Positions 14,361 through 20,204 of a stretch of DNA of 34,937 nucleotides are shown here, piece after piece. The position numbers and the translations under genes were made by a program. The DNA comes from an uncultured Eubacteriales bacterium (GTDB lineage: Bacteria; Bacillota; Clostridia; Oscillospirales; Oscillospiraceae), in assembly GCA_949289455.1 (NCBI GenBank), contig CASEOA010000040.1, forward strand, positions 1 to 34,937, written 5' to 3'. Positions within the stretch are counted from its first letter, which is position 1, and the number at the start of each line of letters is the position of its first letter. The notes under the pieces are model-generated. The model saw only the letters and a program-made list of their open reading frames with translations, did no database searches and was not told the DNA's origin.

Positions 14361-14938
14361 ACGCCGTGCACCTCCTTCATGGATTGGATGAGGCAGTTCA
14401 TATTCCCCTGGATCACCTGGGGCTTGGTGGCAAACTTATGCTGGAAGGATGCCTCCATATCGGCAATAAAGCGCCCCGTGTCCAGCACCCGGCTCACCTG
14501 GACGATGGCGGCCAGCATGGGGGTGTTGGGGAAGTAGCCCCCCAGGTGCTTCTCCGAGATAGTGCGGGCGTCGATGGTGCACACTTTTCCGGTGTACCCC
14601 CGCAGCAGGGGACGGATGTCCTCCGGGGACTGGGAGGTGTTCACCACGATGGCCCCCTCCGGGTCCAGCCCGGCGGTGACGTCCACGGTGGACAGAAGGG
14701 TCTCGTCCACCACCACCACATAGTTGGGGTGGTAGATGTTGGAGTGCACGGTACAGGGTTCATCGCTGATCCGGTTGTAGGCCGTGATGGGAGCTCCCAT
14801 ACGCTCCGGGCCATACTCCGGAAAGCCTTGAACATATTTGCCCGAGGCAAAAGCCGCGTCCGCCAACAGCAGGCAGGCGGTTTTGGCCCCCTGGCCCCCC
14901 CGCCCGTGCCAGCGGATTTCAGTCATGGTGCTGCTCAT
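14357..14938 (-). CDS. porG: 2-oxoacid:ferredoxin oxidoreductase, gamma subunit
   Basis: The 193-residue subunit begins MSSTMTEIRWHGRGGQGAKTA; the GRGGQG loop binds CoA and defines the gamma family. FPEYGPERMGAPITAYNRIS follows, and PNTPMLAAIVQVS near the C-terminus is also conserved. The first ATG (14938) is chosen because GGGAGG lies eight bases ahead; MTEIRW four codons in is the alternative. It is the first gene of porGDAB and follows a T-box leader, so expression of the whole oxidoreductase should respond to an uncharged tRNA. POR, VOR and KOR gamma subunits are hard to tell apart by eye. Confidence 0.9.
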   Translation of the reverse strand: MSSTMTEIRWHGRGGQGAKTACLLLADAAFASGKYVQGFPEYGPERMGAPITAYNRISDEPCTVHSNIYHPNYVVVVDETLLSTVDVTAGLDPEGAIVVNTSQSPEDIRPLLRGYTGKVCTIDARTISEKHLGGYFPNTPMLAAIVQVSRVLDTGRFIADMEASFQHKFATKPQVIQGNMNCLIQSMKEVHGV

Positions 14939-14959
14939 GGTTCATTCCTCCCTACAAGT

Positions 14960-15206
14960 AAAAAAGGCGCTCATCCCGTAAACGGGACGAGCGCCGTAAA
15001 AGCACATCGCTGTACCACCCAGTTACGCGTACCACCATACGCTCCTCCGATAACGGGGAGGCCCGCCAGCGCCTACCGCGGCATGTGCCGTTTGGGGCTG
15101 GGACTCCGGAGTGATCTTCGGGCAGGCCGTACCGATACCGGCTTTCCACCAACCGCCGGCTCTCTGAAATCTTCCGTCAGGCCCTACTGTCTCCCTCATA
15201 GTCTTT
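14960..15206 (-). ncRNA. T-box riboswitch leader upstream of porGDAB, specifier AUC (Ile)
   Basis: Read on the minus strand, all T-box parts are present. The stem I base pairs GACU with AGUC (15203-15200, 15105-15102) through a kink-turn-like step. The specifier loop has AGUA (15188-15185) opposite GAAGAUCA (15119-15112), closed by GGGC/GCCC above and GGAG/CUCC below. The AG-bulge/distal region reads AGAGAGCCGG...GGUUGGUGGAAAGCCGG (15163-15138). A stem III-like hairpin follows, then the T-box AACUGGGUGGUACAGCG (15024-15008). A terminator pairs GGCGCUCGUCCCG with CGGGAUGAGCGCC and ends in UUUUUU (14995-14960). The antiterminator can form from AGCG/CGCU and GGG/CCC. The codon next to the conserved A and lower stem is AUC (15115-15113), and the bulge UGGU fits the A discriminator of tRNA-Ile. 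The 321-base gap contains no other gene. Confidence 0.92.
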
Positions 15207-15217
15207 CGCGCATTAAA

Positions 15218-15246
15218 ACGATAGATTGTTAAACATCATACTCCAA
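15218..15246 (-). promoter_or_regulatory. Probable promoter of the T-box/por transcript
   Basis: Minus strand TTGGAG (15246-15241), 17 bases, TATCGT (15223-15218), giving a start about seven bases before the T-box stem I. Hexamers are only fair matches. Confidence 0.4.
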
Positions 15247-15259
15247 ACACCGCCAAATG

Positions 15260-16159
15260 TCAAGCCCGGCCTGTGATAATCCAGGGGGCGGGCTCCTGGT
15301 GGAAGGTGTTCTTCCCGGACAGCTTGGACACGGCGATCTGGATCACCTCGGTCTCCCGGATGCCCAGGGACTCAAAGAGGTCGGGAATGGTGGCGGCGCA
15401 GCGGAAATCCAGGGTGTAGATCACAAATTCCATGTGGGGGTTGAGCCGCAGCAGACATTGCAGCTCCTGCTCCATGCTGGCGGAGGCCACCAGCATGGTG
15501 AGGCTGGGCACCGGCAGGCCCTTCATGGTCTCATCGTCCACGTGGTCGATGATGACGATGTTGTTCAGGCCGAACTGGTTGGCGTTCTCCTCCATGGTGC
15601 GCCGGTCGGCGCCGCTGTACTCCACGGCGATGACGGTACCCTCCCCGGCGATGATGGCGGCCTCCACGGCGATGGAGGCCCCGCTGATGACGCACAGGTT
15701 GTCGGTCAGGTCTGCGTGCATCTTGTTGAGGATCACCGAGCGGATCTCGCTGCCCACATAGTGGATAGACCCCCGGGAGAAGTGGGAGTTGTCCATGCCG
15801 ATTTTATAGGTGGAGCGGGCGTTGGGGTTGAGAATGAGCATCCCCGCCGAGGCGTTGATGCCCCGGTTGATCATGTCCTTCAGGGGCTTGTGGAGGATGG
15901 GGCCGGAGGGGTCGGAGCCCTCATTATACCACACCTCGCACTCCCCCAGACCGGCATCCCACATGCGGTAAAAGATATCGGCGTGGCCCGCCTCGGTAAA
16001 CACCAACACCGCCCGGTGGGACTCCACCATGGGGATCAGGTTCTTATTCTTTCGGGTGATATCCAGAATTTTTACCTTTTCCAGGTCCACGTCCATGTTC
16101 TGTGCAAAATATTGCAGCCAGGACAGGATGTTGGCGTTGCTGAACAGTCTCTCTTCCAT
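15260..16159 (-). CDS. CbiE/CbiT-like (precorrin methyltransferase-like) protein, divergent and outside any cobalamin cluster
   Basis: The 299-residue frame from the ATG at 16159 (behind GGGAGGG) has a C-terminal half laid out like CbiT/CobL: an entry strand (GSIHYVGSEIRSVIL), a Rossmann core (CVISGASIAVEAAII), the acidic strand TVIAVEYS, ANQFGLNNIVIID, and the closing PWIITGR. The SAM motif I, normally DIGAGTG, is ISGASIA, so cofactor binding is doubtful. The N-terminal ~130 residues resemble a shortened CbiE domain (NLIPMVE, then FTEAGHADIFYRM). CbiE/T enzymes methylate and decarboxylate precorrin rings in vitamin B12 synthesis, but no other cobalamin gene is nearby. An alternative is an unrelated SAM-fold protein. 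It is a single-gene unit between degV and the por T-box. Confidence 0.55.
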   Translation of the reverse strand: MEERLFSNANILSWLQYFAQNMDVDLEKVKILDITRKNKNLIPMVESHRAVLVFTEAGHADIFYRMWDAGLGECEVWYNEGSDPSGPILHKPLKDMINRGINASAGMLILNPNARSTYKIGMDNSHFSRGSIHYVGSEIRSVILNKMHADLTDNLCVISGASIAVEAAIIAGEGTVIAVEYSGADRRTMEENANQFGLNNIVIIDHVDDETMKGLPVPSLTMLVASASMEQELQCLLRLNPHMEFVIYTLDFRCAATIPDLFESLGIRETEVIQIAVSKLSGKNTFHQEPAPWIITGRA

Positions 16160-16165
16160 ACCGTA

Positions 16166-16223
16166 CCCTCCCCAGGGCCCAGGGAGGGCCCGTACTATGC
16201 TGTATTGGTCTGAGTGCAGTATA
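16166..16223 (-). promoter_or_regulatory. Promoter and ribosome-site hairpin of the CbiE/T-like gene
   Basis: Minus strand TATACT (16223-16218) is a clear -10; the -35 is weak. In the ~55-base leader, CCCTCCC (16188-16182) can pair with the GGGGAGGG ribosome site (16173-16166), hiding the start codon's ribosome site in a hairpin. Confidence 0.4.
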
Positions 16224-16274
16224 CCATACTTCAGGGGCTTTTGCACAGTAAATCGAAAAATTTTTCCTGGCCGG

Positions 16275-17147
16275 TCAGATGGCCTCCCAGCGCACGATGC
16301 CGGCGCCGGCGGCGTTTACCCCCACATGGCTGGCAATACTGCATGGCAACCGGGCGTACACCACGGAAAAGTCCGGGAATTCCGCCTGCACCAGCTCCTG
16401 CCACCGCTTGGCCATCTCCTCCGTCTCAAAGGTGCCGGCGGTGCCCACCAGCAGCTCCTCTTTGGGCAGGTGGGCAAAGCGGGTCTGGAGATCCTGCTTC
16501 ACGGCCTCGATCATCTTCCGCTCCGCCTGCCGCATCCCCCGGACCTTGGCGTGGACGTCCAGCTTGTCCCCCTGGATGGTAAGCACCGGTTTCAGGTTGA
16601 GCACTGAGGCAAAGGCGGCGGCGGCAGGGGTGACCCGTCCCCCCTTTTTCAGATACTCCATGGAGTCCACCGCGATATAGATGCTGGCGTCATAGGCCAG
16701 CTCCTCCAGCCGGGCCTTGATCTCCCGGGTATCGGCCCCACGCTGGGCCATCCGCTTGGCGCTGAGAACCGAGGCCGCCTGGGTCACCGAAATACGGTGG
16801 TTGTCCACCACCTGGATTTTGCCCTCGTAGGCCTGGGCGAACTGGATGGCGGTGGAGCAGGAATTGCTCAGCCCGCTGGACATGGGGATGTAGACCACCT
16901 GGTCATAGCCCTCCGCCAGAATGTCGTCCCAGAAGGCCACCAGCTGTCCGGGAGAGGGCTGAGAGGAGGAAATCCGTTTATGCAGCTTCATGGCCTTGTA
17001 CAGCTGGGCATGGGTGATGTGGGCCCCCTCCAGGTAGGTCTTTTCCTCCACATTCACCGGCATGGGCAGGATATAGACGCCCTTCTCTCCCGGTCCCTTT
17101 CCGGTCATGCCGCTGTTTGAATCGGTCGCAATCGCCACTTTACTCAT
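16275..17147 (-). CDS. DegV-family fatty-acid-binding protein (290 aa)
   Basis: The start at 17147 is taken because AGGTGGC lies upstream; the frame runs on for 45 codons without support. VAIATDSNSGM opens the DegV fold, KRISSSQPSPGQ contains the SSQPS loop, and IPMSSGLSNS with VDNHRISV are the other conserved stretches. Residues ~150-180 have the YLKKGGRVTPAAAAFASVLNL segment, the family's most typical motif, followed by LNLKPVLTI. DegV proteins bind a long-chain fatty acid; some (FakB) present it to the FakA kinase for phospholipid synthesis. No fakA is in the window. The gene is divergent from a TetR gene, and a palindrome overlaps its -10 box, so TetR control is likely. Confidence 0.9.
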   Translation of the reverse strand: MSKVAIATDSNSGMTGKGPGEKGVYILPMPVNVEEKTYLEGAHITHAQLYKAMKLHKRISSSQPSPGQLVAFWDDILAEGYDQVVYIPMSSGLSNSCSTAIQFAQAYEGKIQVVDNHRISVTQAASVLSAKRMAQRGADTREIKARLEELAYDASIYIAVDSMEYLKKGGRVTPAAAAFASVLNLKPVLTIQGDKLDVHAKVRGMRQAERKMIEAVKQDLQTRFAHLPKEELLVGTAGTFETEEMAKRWQELVQAEFPDFSVVYARLPCSIASHVGVNAAGAGIVRWEAI

Positions 17148-17218
17148 CTGACAGCCACCTTTCCCGGGGCCTGTCAACCAGTCACCGGCAAGGTTCCCAT
17201 TGACAGCCCCAAAAATCC

Positions 17219-17264
17219 TGATACAATACGAGACAAGTGTATCACATTGCCGCCGCCATAGCAA
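17219..17264 (-). promoter_or_regulatory. degV-type gene promoter with overlapping palindromic operator
   Basis: Minus strand TTGCTA (17264-17259), 17 bases, TACACT (17241-17236). The inverted repeat TGATACA N12 TGTATCA (17219-17244) covers the -10 and start site, a position suited to repression. Confidence 0.55.
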
Positions 17265-17273
17265 TGACCGGCA

Positions 17274-17302
17274 CTGAGACAATTTGACCTCTTATGTCTC
17301 AG
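17274..17302 (+). promoter_or_regulatory. Second operator-like inverted repeat before the TetR gene
   Basis: CTGAGACA (17274-17281) and TGTCTCAG (17295-17302) form 8-bp arms with a 13-base spacer, 22 bases before the TetR start codon. The half-site GAGACA also occurs inside the degV-side operator (17230-17235). Confidence 0.5.
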
Positions 17303-17324
17303 GTCCGGAGAAAGGAGCCCGGCC

Positions 17325-17870
17325 ATGGACAAGCGGAAGGAAGCCAACCTCCGGGTCAAGCGGGAAATTACCAAAACCCTCTTTGCCCTGATGCAGAGCA
17401 AGAGCCTGTCGGAGATCACCGTCACCGAGCTGGTGGCGGGGGCCGGGGTGGCCCGGGCCTCCTTTTACCGCAACTACTGCTCCAAGGAGGACGTGCTGGT
17501 CACCCTGATCCGGGACGTGCTGGAGGAATTCCGCACCCGGATGACCACCGGCCCCAACGGGGTGTATTCCTATGAAAATGTGCTGCTCAGCTTCCGCTAC
17601 TTCCACGCCTACCGCAGCTACATCCTGGACCTGTACCATTCCGGCTTCATCTCGGTGTTTTTGGAGGAGCTCAACCGGTTCCATGAGAGCGTGGAGGGGA
17701 ACATGCCCTCCTCCTCCATCGAGAAATACCACCTCTATATGTACATCGGGGCCCTGTTTAACACCGCCATCGAGTGGCTGCTGAAGCGGGACCCGGTGAC
17801 CCCTGAGGAGATGGCCCGTTTTTTCTATCCCTCGGTCTGCCGGGCCGCTCCGCCGAACAGCCTGGACTGA
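17325..17870 (+). CDS. TetR-family regulator divergent from the DegV gene (181 aa)
   Basis: Residues ~8-55 are the TetR DNA-binding domain: REITKTLFALMQSKSLSEITVTELVAGAGVARASFYRNYCSKEDVL, where YRNYCSKED is the variant seen in clostridial members (usual YYHFxSKEE). The C-terminal domain has several aromatic patches (SFRYFHAYRSYILDLYHSGF) that could line a hydrophobic ligand pocket. AAAGGAG precedes the ATG. The close divergent pairing with degV and the shared palindromes make degV the obvious target, and a fatty acid or acyl-CoA a plausible ligand. A bidirectional terminator follows, shared with the tRNA gene. Confidence 0.87.
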   Translation: MDKRKEANLRVKREITKTLFALMQSKSLSEITVTELVAGAGVARASFYRNYCSKEDVLVTLIRDVLEEFRTRMTTGPNGVYSYENVLLSFRYFHAYRSYILDLYHSGFISVFLEELNRFHESVEGNMPSSSIEKYHLYMYIGALFNTAIEWLLKRDPVTPEEMARFFYPSVCRAAPPNSLD

Positions 17871-17901
17871 CTCAGGCAAAGAAATTTCCTAAATTTCATA
17901 A

Positions 17902-17946
17902 AAAAAACCTGAAAGCCTTGAAACATCAAGGCTTTCAGGTTTTTTT
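17902..17946. terminator. Strong bidirectional terminator between tetR and tRNA-Gly
   Basis: A 19-bp perfect stem: AAAAAACCTGAAAGCCTTG and its complement around a 6-base loop, with A-run on one side and T-run on the other. It ends the TetR transcript on the plus strand and the tRNA transcript on the minus strand. Confidence 0.9.
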
Positions 17947-17948
17947 CG

Positions 17949-18022
17949 TGGAGCAGGTAAAGGGAATCGAACCCTCATATTCAGCTTGGGAAGCTGACGT
18001 TCTACCACTGAACTATACCTGC
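17949..18022 (-). tRNA. tRNA-Gly(CCC)
   Basis: On the minus strand a full cloverleaf is readable: acceptor GCAGGTA/TACCTGC, D-stem GTTC/GAAC with AGTGGTAGA loop, anticodon arm TCAGC-TTCCCAA-GCTGA with anticodon CCC, T-arm GAGGG-TTCGATT-CCCTT, discriminator T and an encoded CCA end (17951-17949). It decodes GGG glycine codons. The gene is single, with its own promoter, and its 3' end lies three bases from the terminator T-run. Confidence 0.95.
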
Positions 18023-18040
18023 ACTTTGGCTGACTCGGAT

Positions 18041-18069
18041 ATTATAGCATGGGCCGGATGGAAATGCAA
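18041..18069 (-). promoter_or_regulatory. Promoter of tRNA-Gly
   Basis: Minus strand TTGCAT (18069-18064), 17 bases, TATAAT (18046-18041), with the tRNA 5' end 19 bases further on. Confidence 0.75.
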
Positions 18070-18167
18070 GGGCTTTTTTGTCGTCATTCAAAAAATGGAT
18101 GAATTATGAAAAAATTTATTTTGATACTCAAAAAAATATGAATATATCTGAAAATTCCCAAAAGCTC

Positions 18168-18218
18168 TTGCAATTATACCAAAATAATGATATCATTTTC
18201 TAAACTTCTAGTATAGAA
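18168..18218 (+). promoter_or_regulatory. Promoter of the orphan TetR gene with two palindromes
   Basis: TTGCAA (18168-18173), 17 bases, TATCAT (18191-18196). The palindrome AATGATATCATT (18186-18197) overlaps the -10, and TTCTAGTATAGAA (18206-18218) lies over the start site. Both are good autorepression sites. The surrounding stretch 18090-18225 is markedly AT-rich compared with the rest of the window. Confidence 0.5.
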
Positions 18219-18248
18219 ATCTCTGGGTAAGGAAAGGTTGGAAGTACG

Positions 18249-18884
18249 ATGAGCAAAAAACAGGCGCTGACGGAGTTCCACCGGGGCTCAATTCTGGCTG
18301 CGGCCGAGCGGCTTTTCGCCGAGAAGGGCACCGAAAAAACCACCATGGACGACATCGCCCGGGAGGCGGAATACAGCAAGGCCACTTTGTATGTCTACTT
18401 TCAGAGCAAGGAGGAGATCATCAACGCCATCCTCCTCAGCGGGATGGTGCTGCTGAAGCGGAAGCTCCACGAGGCCATTGAGAGCCAGAGCGACTGGTTC
18501 CAGGCCTACGACGCCGTCTGCCAGGCCATTGTCCGCTTCTATGACGAGAATCCCACCGCCTATGATGCCGCCACCGGCTCCCTCCCCCTGTCCCAGCAGA
18601 ACGACACCCTCCAGAAGGGCATCTCCGATATCAGACGGGTCAGCGACGAGATCGAACAGGAACTGACCGGATTCCTCATGCGGGGCGTGGAAGCCGGCGC
18701 GGTCCGCACCCACCTTCCCCCCGCCGAGACCGTATTGCTGTTCTGGTCCGCCTTCTCCGGCATCATCCACACCGCCGAGCTCCGGGAATCCTTCATCCAG
18801 CGCAGCCTGGGCATCTCCCGGGAGGACTACCTCCGTCACGGCGCCCGGATGCTGCTGGATTCCTTCACCAGGACCGACGCCTGA
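18249..18884 (+). CDS. TetR/AcrR-family regulator, orphan (211 aa)
   Basis: Residues ~12-58 carry the standard TetR domain: ILAAAERLFAEKGTEKTTMDDIAREAEYSKATLYVYFQSKEEII. The C-terminal ~150 residues are helical; AGAVRTHLPPAETVLLFWSAFSGIIHTAEL resembles the usual TetR ligand/dimer domain of the AcrR type. The ATG follows GGAAAGGTTGGAAGT. No effector gene follows: a terminator comes nine bases after the stop, and the neighbour is the convergent greA gene. It therefore probably acts on itself through the promoter palindromes and on distant genes. The ligand is unknown. Confidence 0.87.
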   Translation: MSKKQALTEFHRGSILAAAERLFAEKGTEKTTMDDIAREAEYSKATLYVYFQSKEEIINAILLSGMVLLKRKLHEAIESQSDWFQAYDAVCQAIVRFYDENPTAYDAATGSLPLSQQNDTLQKGISDIRRVSDEIEQELTGFLMRGVEAGAVRTHLPPAETVLLFWSAFSGIIHTAELRESFIQRSLGISREDYLRHGARMLLDSFTRTDA

Positions 18885-18892
18885 GGATGCAG

Positions 18893-18929
18893 AAAATGCC
18901 GCCCTGTCTGAGGACAGGGCGGCATTTTT
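18893..18929. terminator. Bidirectional terminator between tetR and greA
   Basis: AAAATGCCGCCCTGTC and GACAGGGCGGCATTTTT around a TGAG loop: a 16-bp perfect stem with A- and T-runs, placed between the two convergent genes. Confidence 0.9.
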
Positions 18930-18943
18930 CGCGGACAGTTTTC

Positions 18944-19447
18944 TCAGAATCCGGTGAGGGGAGCGGAGCCGTCGTCCTCCCCCTTCTCGATGGCAAGCAC
19001 CTTGGCATCGTAACCGTAGCTGTCATTGACCTGGATATGGAAGGTCTCCCCCACCTTGCGGCCCAGCAGCGCCTTCCCCATGGGGGACTCCTTGCTGATG
19101 CGGCCATGGAGGGCGTCCTGCCGCATGGTGGTCACCACCTGGTAGGTCTCTGTGTCCCCCTCGTCCTCCAGAAAGACGGTCACCTTGTCGTAGAGGGCCA
19201 CCCCCTCCCCCTTGGGCTGGTCAGGCAGCACCTTGGCGGTGCGGATCATGTTCTCCAGATAGCGGATACGGCTCTCGTTGCGGTTTTTCTCCTGCTTGGC
19301 CGCCTTGTACTCAAAATTTTCGCTCAGGTCCCCGAAGGCCCTGGCCTCCTTCACCGCCTCCAGCAGCTGAGGGCGCAGGTGGATGCGCCGGTGGTCCAGC
19401 TCCTCCCGCATCATCTGGAGGTCCTTTTTGGTCAGCTCGTTGTGCAA
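18944..19447 (-). CDS. greA: GreA/GreB-family transcription elongation factor (167 aa)
   Basis: The N-terminal ~85 residues form the Gre coiled coil (LTKKDLQMMREELDHRR, then EARAFGDLSENFEYKAAKQEKN). The DLSENFEY tip carries the acidic residues that reach into the RNA polymerase secondary channel and trigger transcript cleavage. The C-terminal half is the FKBP-like domain (DKVTVFLEDEGDTETYQVV, SPMGKALLGRKVGETFHI). Length is normal. The start is TTG at 19447, preceded by AGGGGAG; no ATG is better placed. It follows the DUF3783 gene by 13 bases and shares its promoter. The last residues (EDDGSAPLTGF) differ from usual GreA ends. Confidence 0.9.
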   Translation of the reverse strand: MHNELTKKDLQMMREELDHRRIHLRPQLLEAVKEARAFGDLSENFEYKAAKQEKNRNESRIRYLENMIRTAKVLPDQPKGEGVALYDKVTVFLEDEGDTETYQVVTTMRQDALHGRISKESPMGKALLGRKVGETFHIQVNDSYGYDAKVLAIEKGEDDGSAPLTGF

Positions 19448-19460
19448 AACTCTCTCCCCT

Positions 19461-19856
19461 TTACTCCTGGCGCTGGGTGTGGGCCGCCTGGCCCTCCCGG
19501 ATGGCCTGCCGCTCCCGGCACAACTCGGCGTGGAGGGCGGCGGAGTCCCAGCTCCGGTTGGTGGGGGTGAGCACCGCCTTCAGACTCACCGGCGGGATCT
19601 TGTTCCGGCGGAAGCCCTGGAGGAACTTGTCCAGCAGGGGCCCGGGGAAATTGACCAGCACCAGCATCTCTTCGGTAAAGTCTTCCCCCTGCCAGGGAGT
19701 CTCGGGGGCCTTGCCCTCCGCCAGCTCCCCCAGGGTCAGACCGTATTCCTCCTGGCGCACCAGCCGGGTCCGTACCCCCAGCGGGAGGCACATCCGCCGG
19801 ATCTTTGCCCCCTTGGGGCTGTCCAGGCCATACATCAACACGAGAGGCATATTCAT
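19461..19856 (-). CDS. DUF3783-type protein upstream of greA (131 aa)
   Basis: The ATG at 19856 sits behind AAAGGAGGGG; an in-frame ATG six codons earlier overlaps that ribosome site. The pattern PLVLMYGLDSPKGAKIRRMCLPLGV, EEMLVLVNFPGPLLDKFLQGFRRNKIPPVSLKAVLTPTNRSW and the HAELCRERQAI helix match DUF3783, a clostridial family of unknown function, ~110-130 residues, cytoplasmic. The middle section reads like a thioredoxin-less alpha/beta domain with no catalytic motif I can see. Its position directly before greA, in one operon, hints at a transcription- or growth-linked role, but that is only context. Confidence 0.75.
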   Translation of the reverse strand: MNMPLVLMYGLDSPKGAKIRRMCLPLGVRTRLVRQEEYGLTLGELAEGKAPETPWQGEDFTEEMLVLVNFPGPLLDKFLQGFRRNKIPPVSLKAVLTPTNRSWDSAALHAELCRERQAIREGQAAHTQRQE

Positions 19857-19880
19857 GGTATCCCCTCCTTTCATCCCTCC

Positions 19881-19909
19881 ATTCTACCCGGACGCCGTCC
19901 CGCCGTCAA
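19881..19909 (-). promoter_or_regulatory. Promoter of the DUF3783-greA operon
   Basis: Minus strand TTGACG (19909-19904), 17 bases, TAGAAT (19886-19881), followed by the ribosome site within 20 bases. Confidence 0.65.
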
Positions 19910-19955
19910 CCCGGATTTTCTTCCGCCATACAATGGAGGGAAGGGAGTTGAGGCC

Positions 19956-20177
19956 ATGAATACCCCATCCGGCTCCACCGGCGAGGCCATGCTGGCGGTA
20001 GCCGCTCTGGCCGCCGTCCAGCTCACCCGGGGCCGTTCCCAGGAGGAGATCAATCTGATGGCAGCCTTCTTCACCACCCTGGGGGACGGCATCGCCGTCA
20101 TCGCCGCCGGGCGGGAGGTGGACGCGGCCCGTAAATCTTCTGTAAAGTCCATTGATAATTCATCCCCCATGTCGTAA
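19956..20177 (+). CDS. Small protein of unknown function, DUF6774-like pattern (73 aa)
   Basis: The ATG at 19956 follows GGAGGGAAGGGA. The core, AVAALAAVQLTRGRSQEEINLMAAFFTTLGDGIAVIAAGRE, resembles short clostridial proteins (DUF6774-like) that have an alanine-rich helix, an EE[IL]xLxAxFFTxLGD segment and a final hydrophobic helix. I am not certain of the family. It could be a small membrane-associated or helical-hairpin protein; the two hydrophobic runs are short. It is divergent from DUF3783-greA. The ppx promoter lies inside its last codons, so it and ppx-ppk1 may be partly cotranscribed. Confidence 0.55.
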   Translation: MNTPSGSTGEAMLAVAALAAVQLTRGRSQEEINLMAAFFTTLGDGIAVIAAGREVDAARKSSVKSIDNSSPMS

Positions 20178-20180
20178 ACT
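20152..20180 (+). promoter_or_regulatory. Promoter of ppx-ppk1
   Basis: TTGATA (20152-20157), 17 bases, TAAACT (20175-20180), 24 bases before the ppx ATG. The -35 lies inside the coding end of the 73-aa gene. Confidence 0.6.
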
Positions 20181-20204
20181 AGAGAGGAAAGAGGGGATCT
20201 GCTT

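Noticed and set aside
12705-14537. 610-codon plus-strand open frame opposite porGDAB
   Set aside because: Antisense shadow of four well-identified subunits; low-complexity Gly/His/Leu-rich product.
15113-15119. GAU (Asp) as T-box specifier instead of AUC
   Set aside because: The specifier is normally followed by a purine and abuts the lower stem; AUC-A-CUCC fits, GAU followed by C does not. A one-base-longer loop leaves some doubt.
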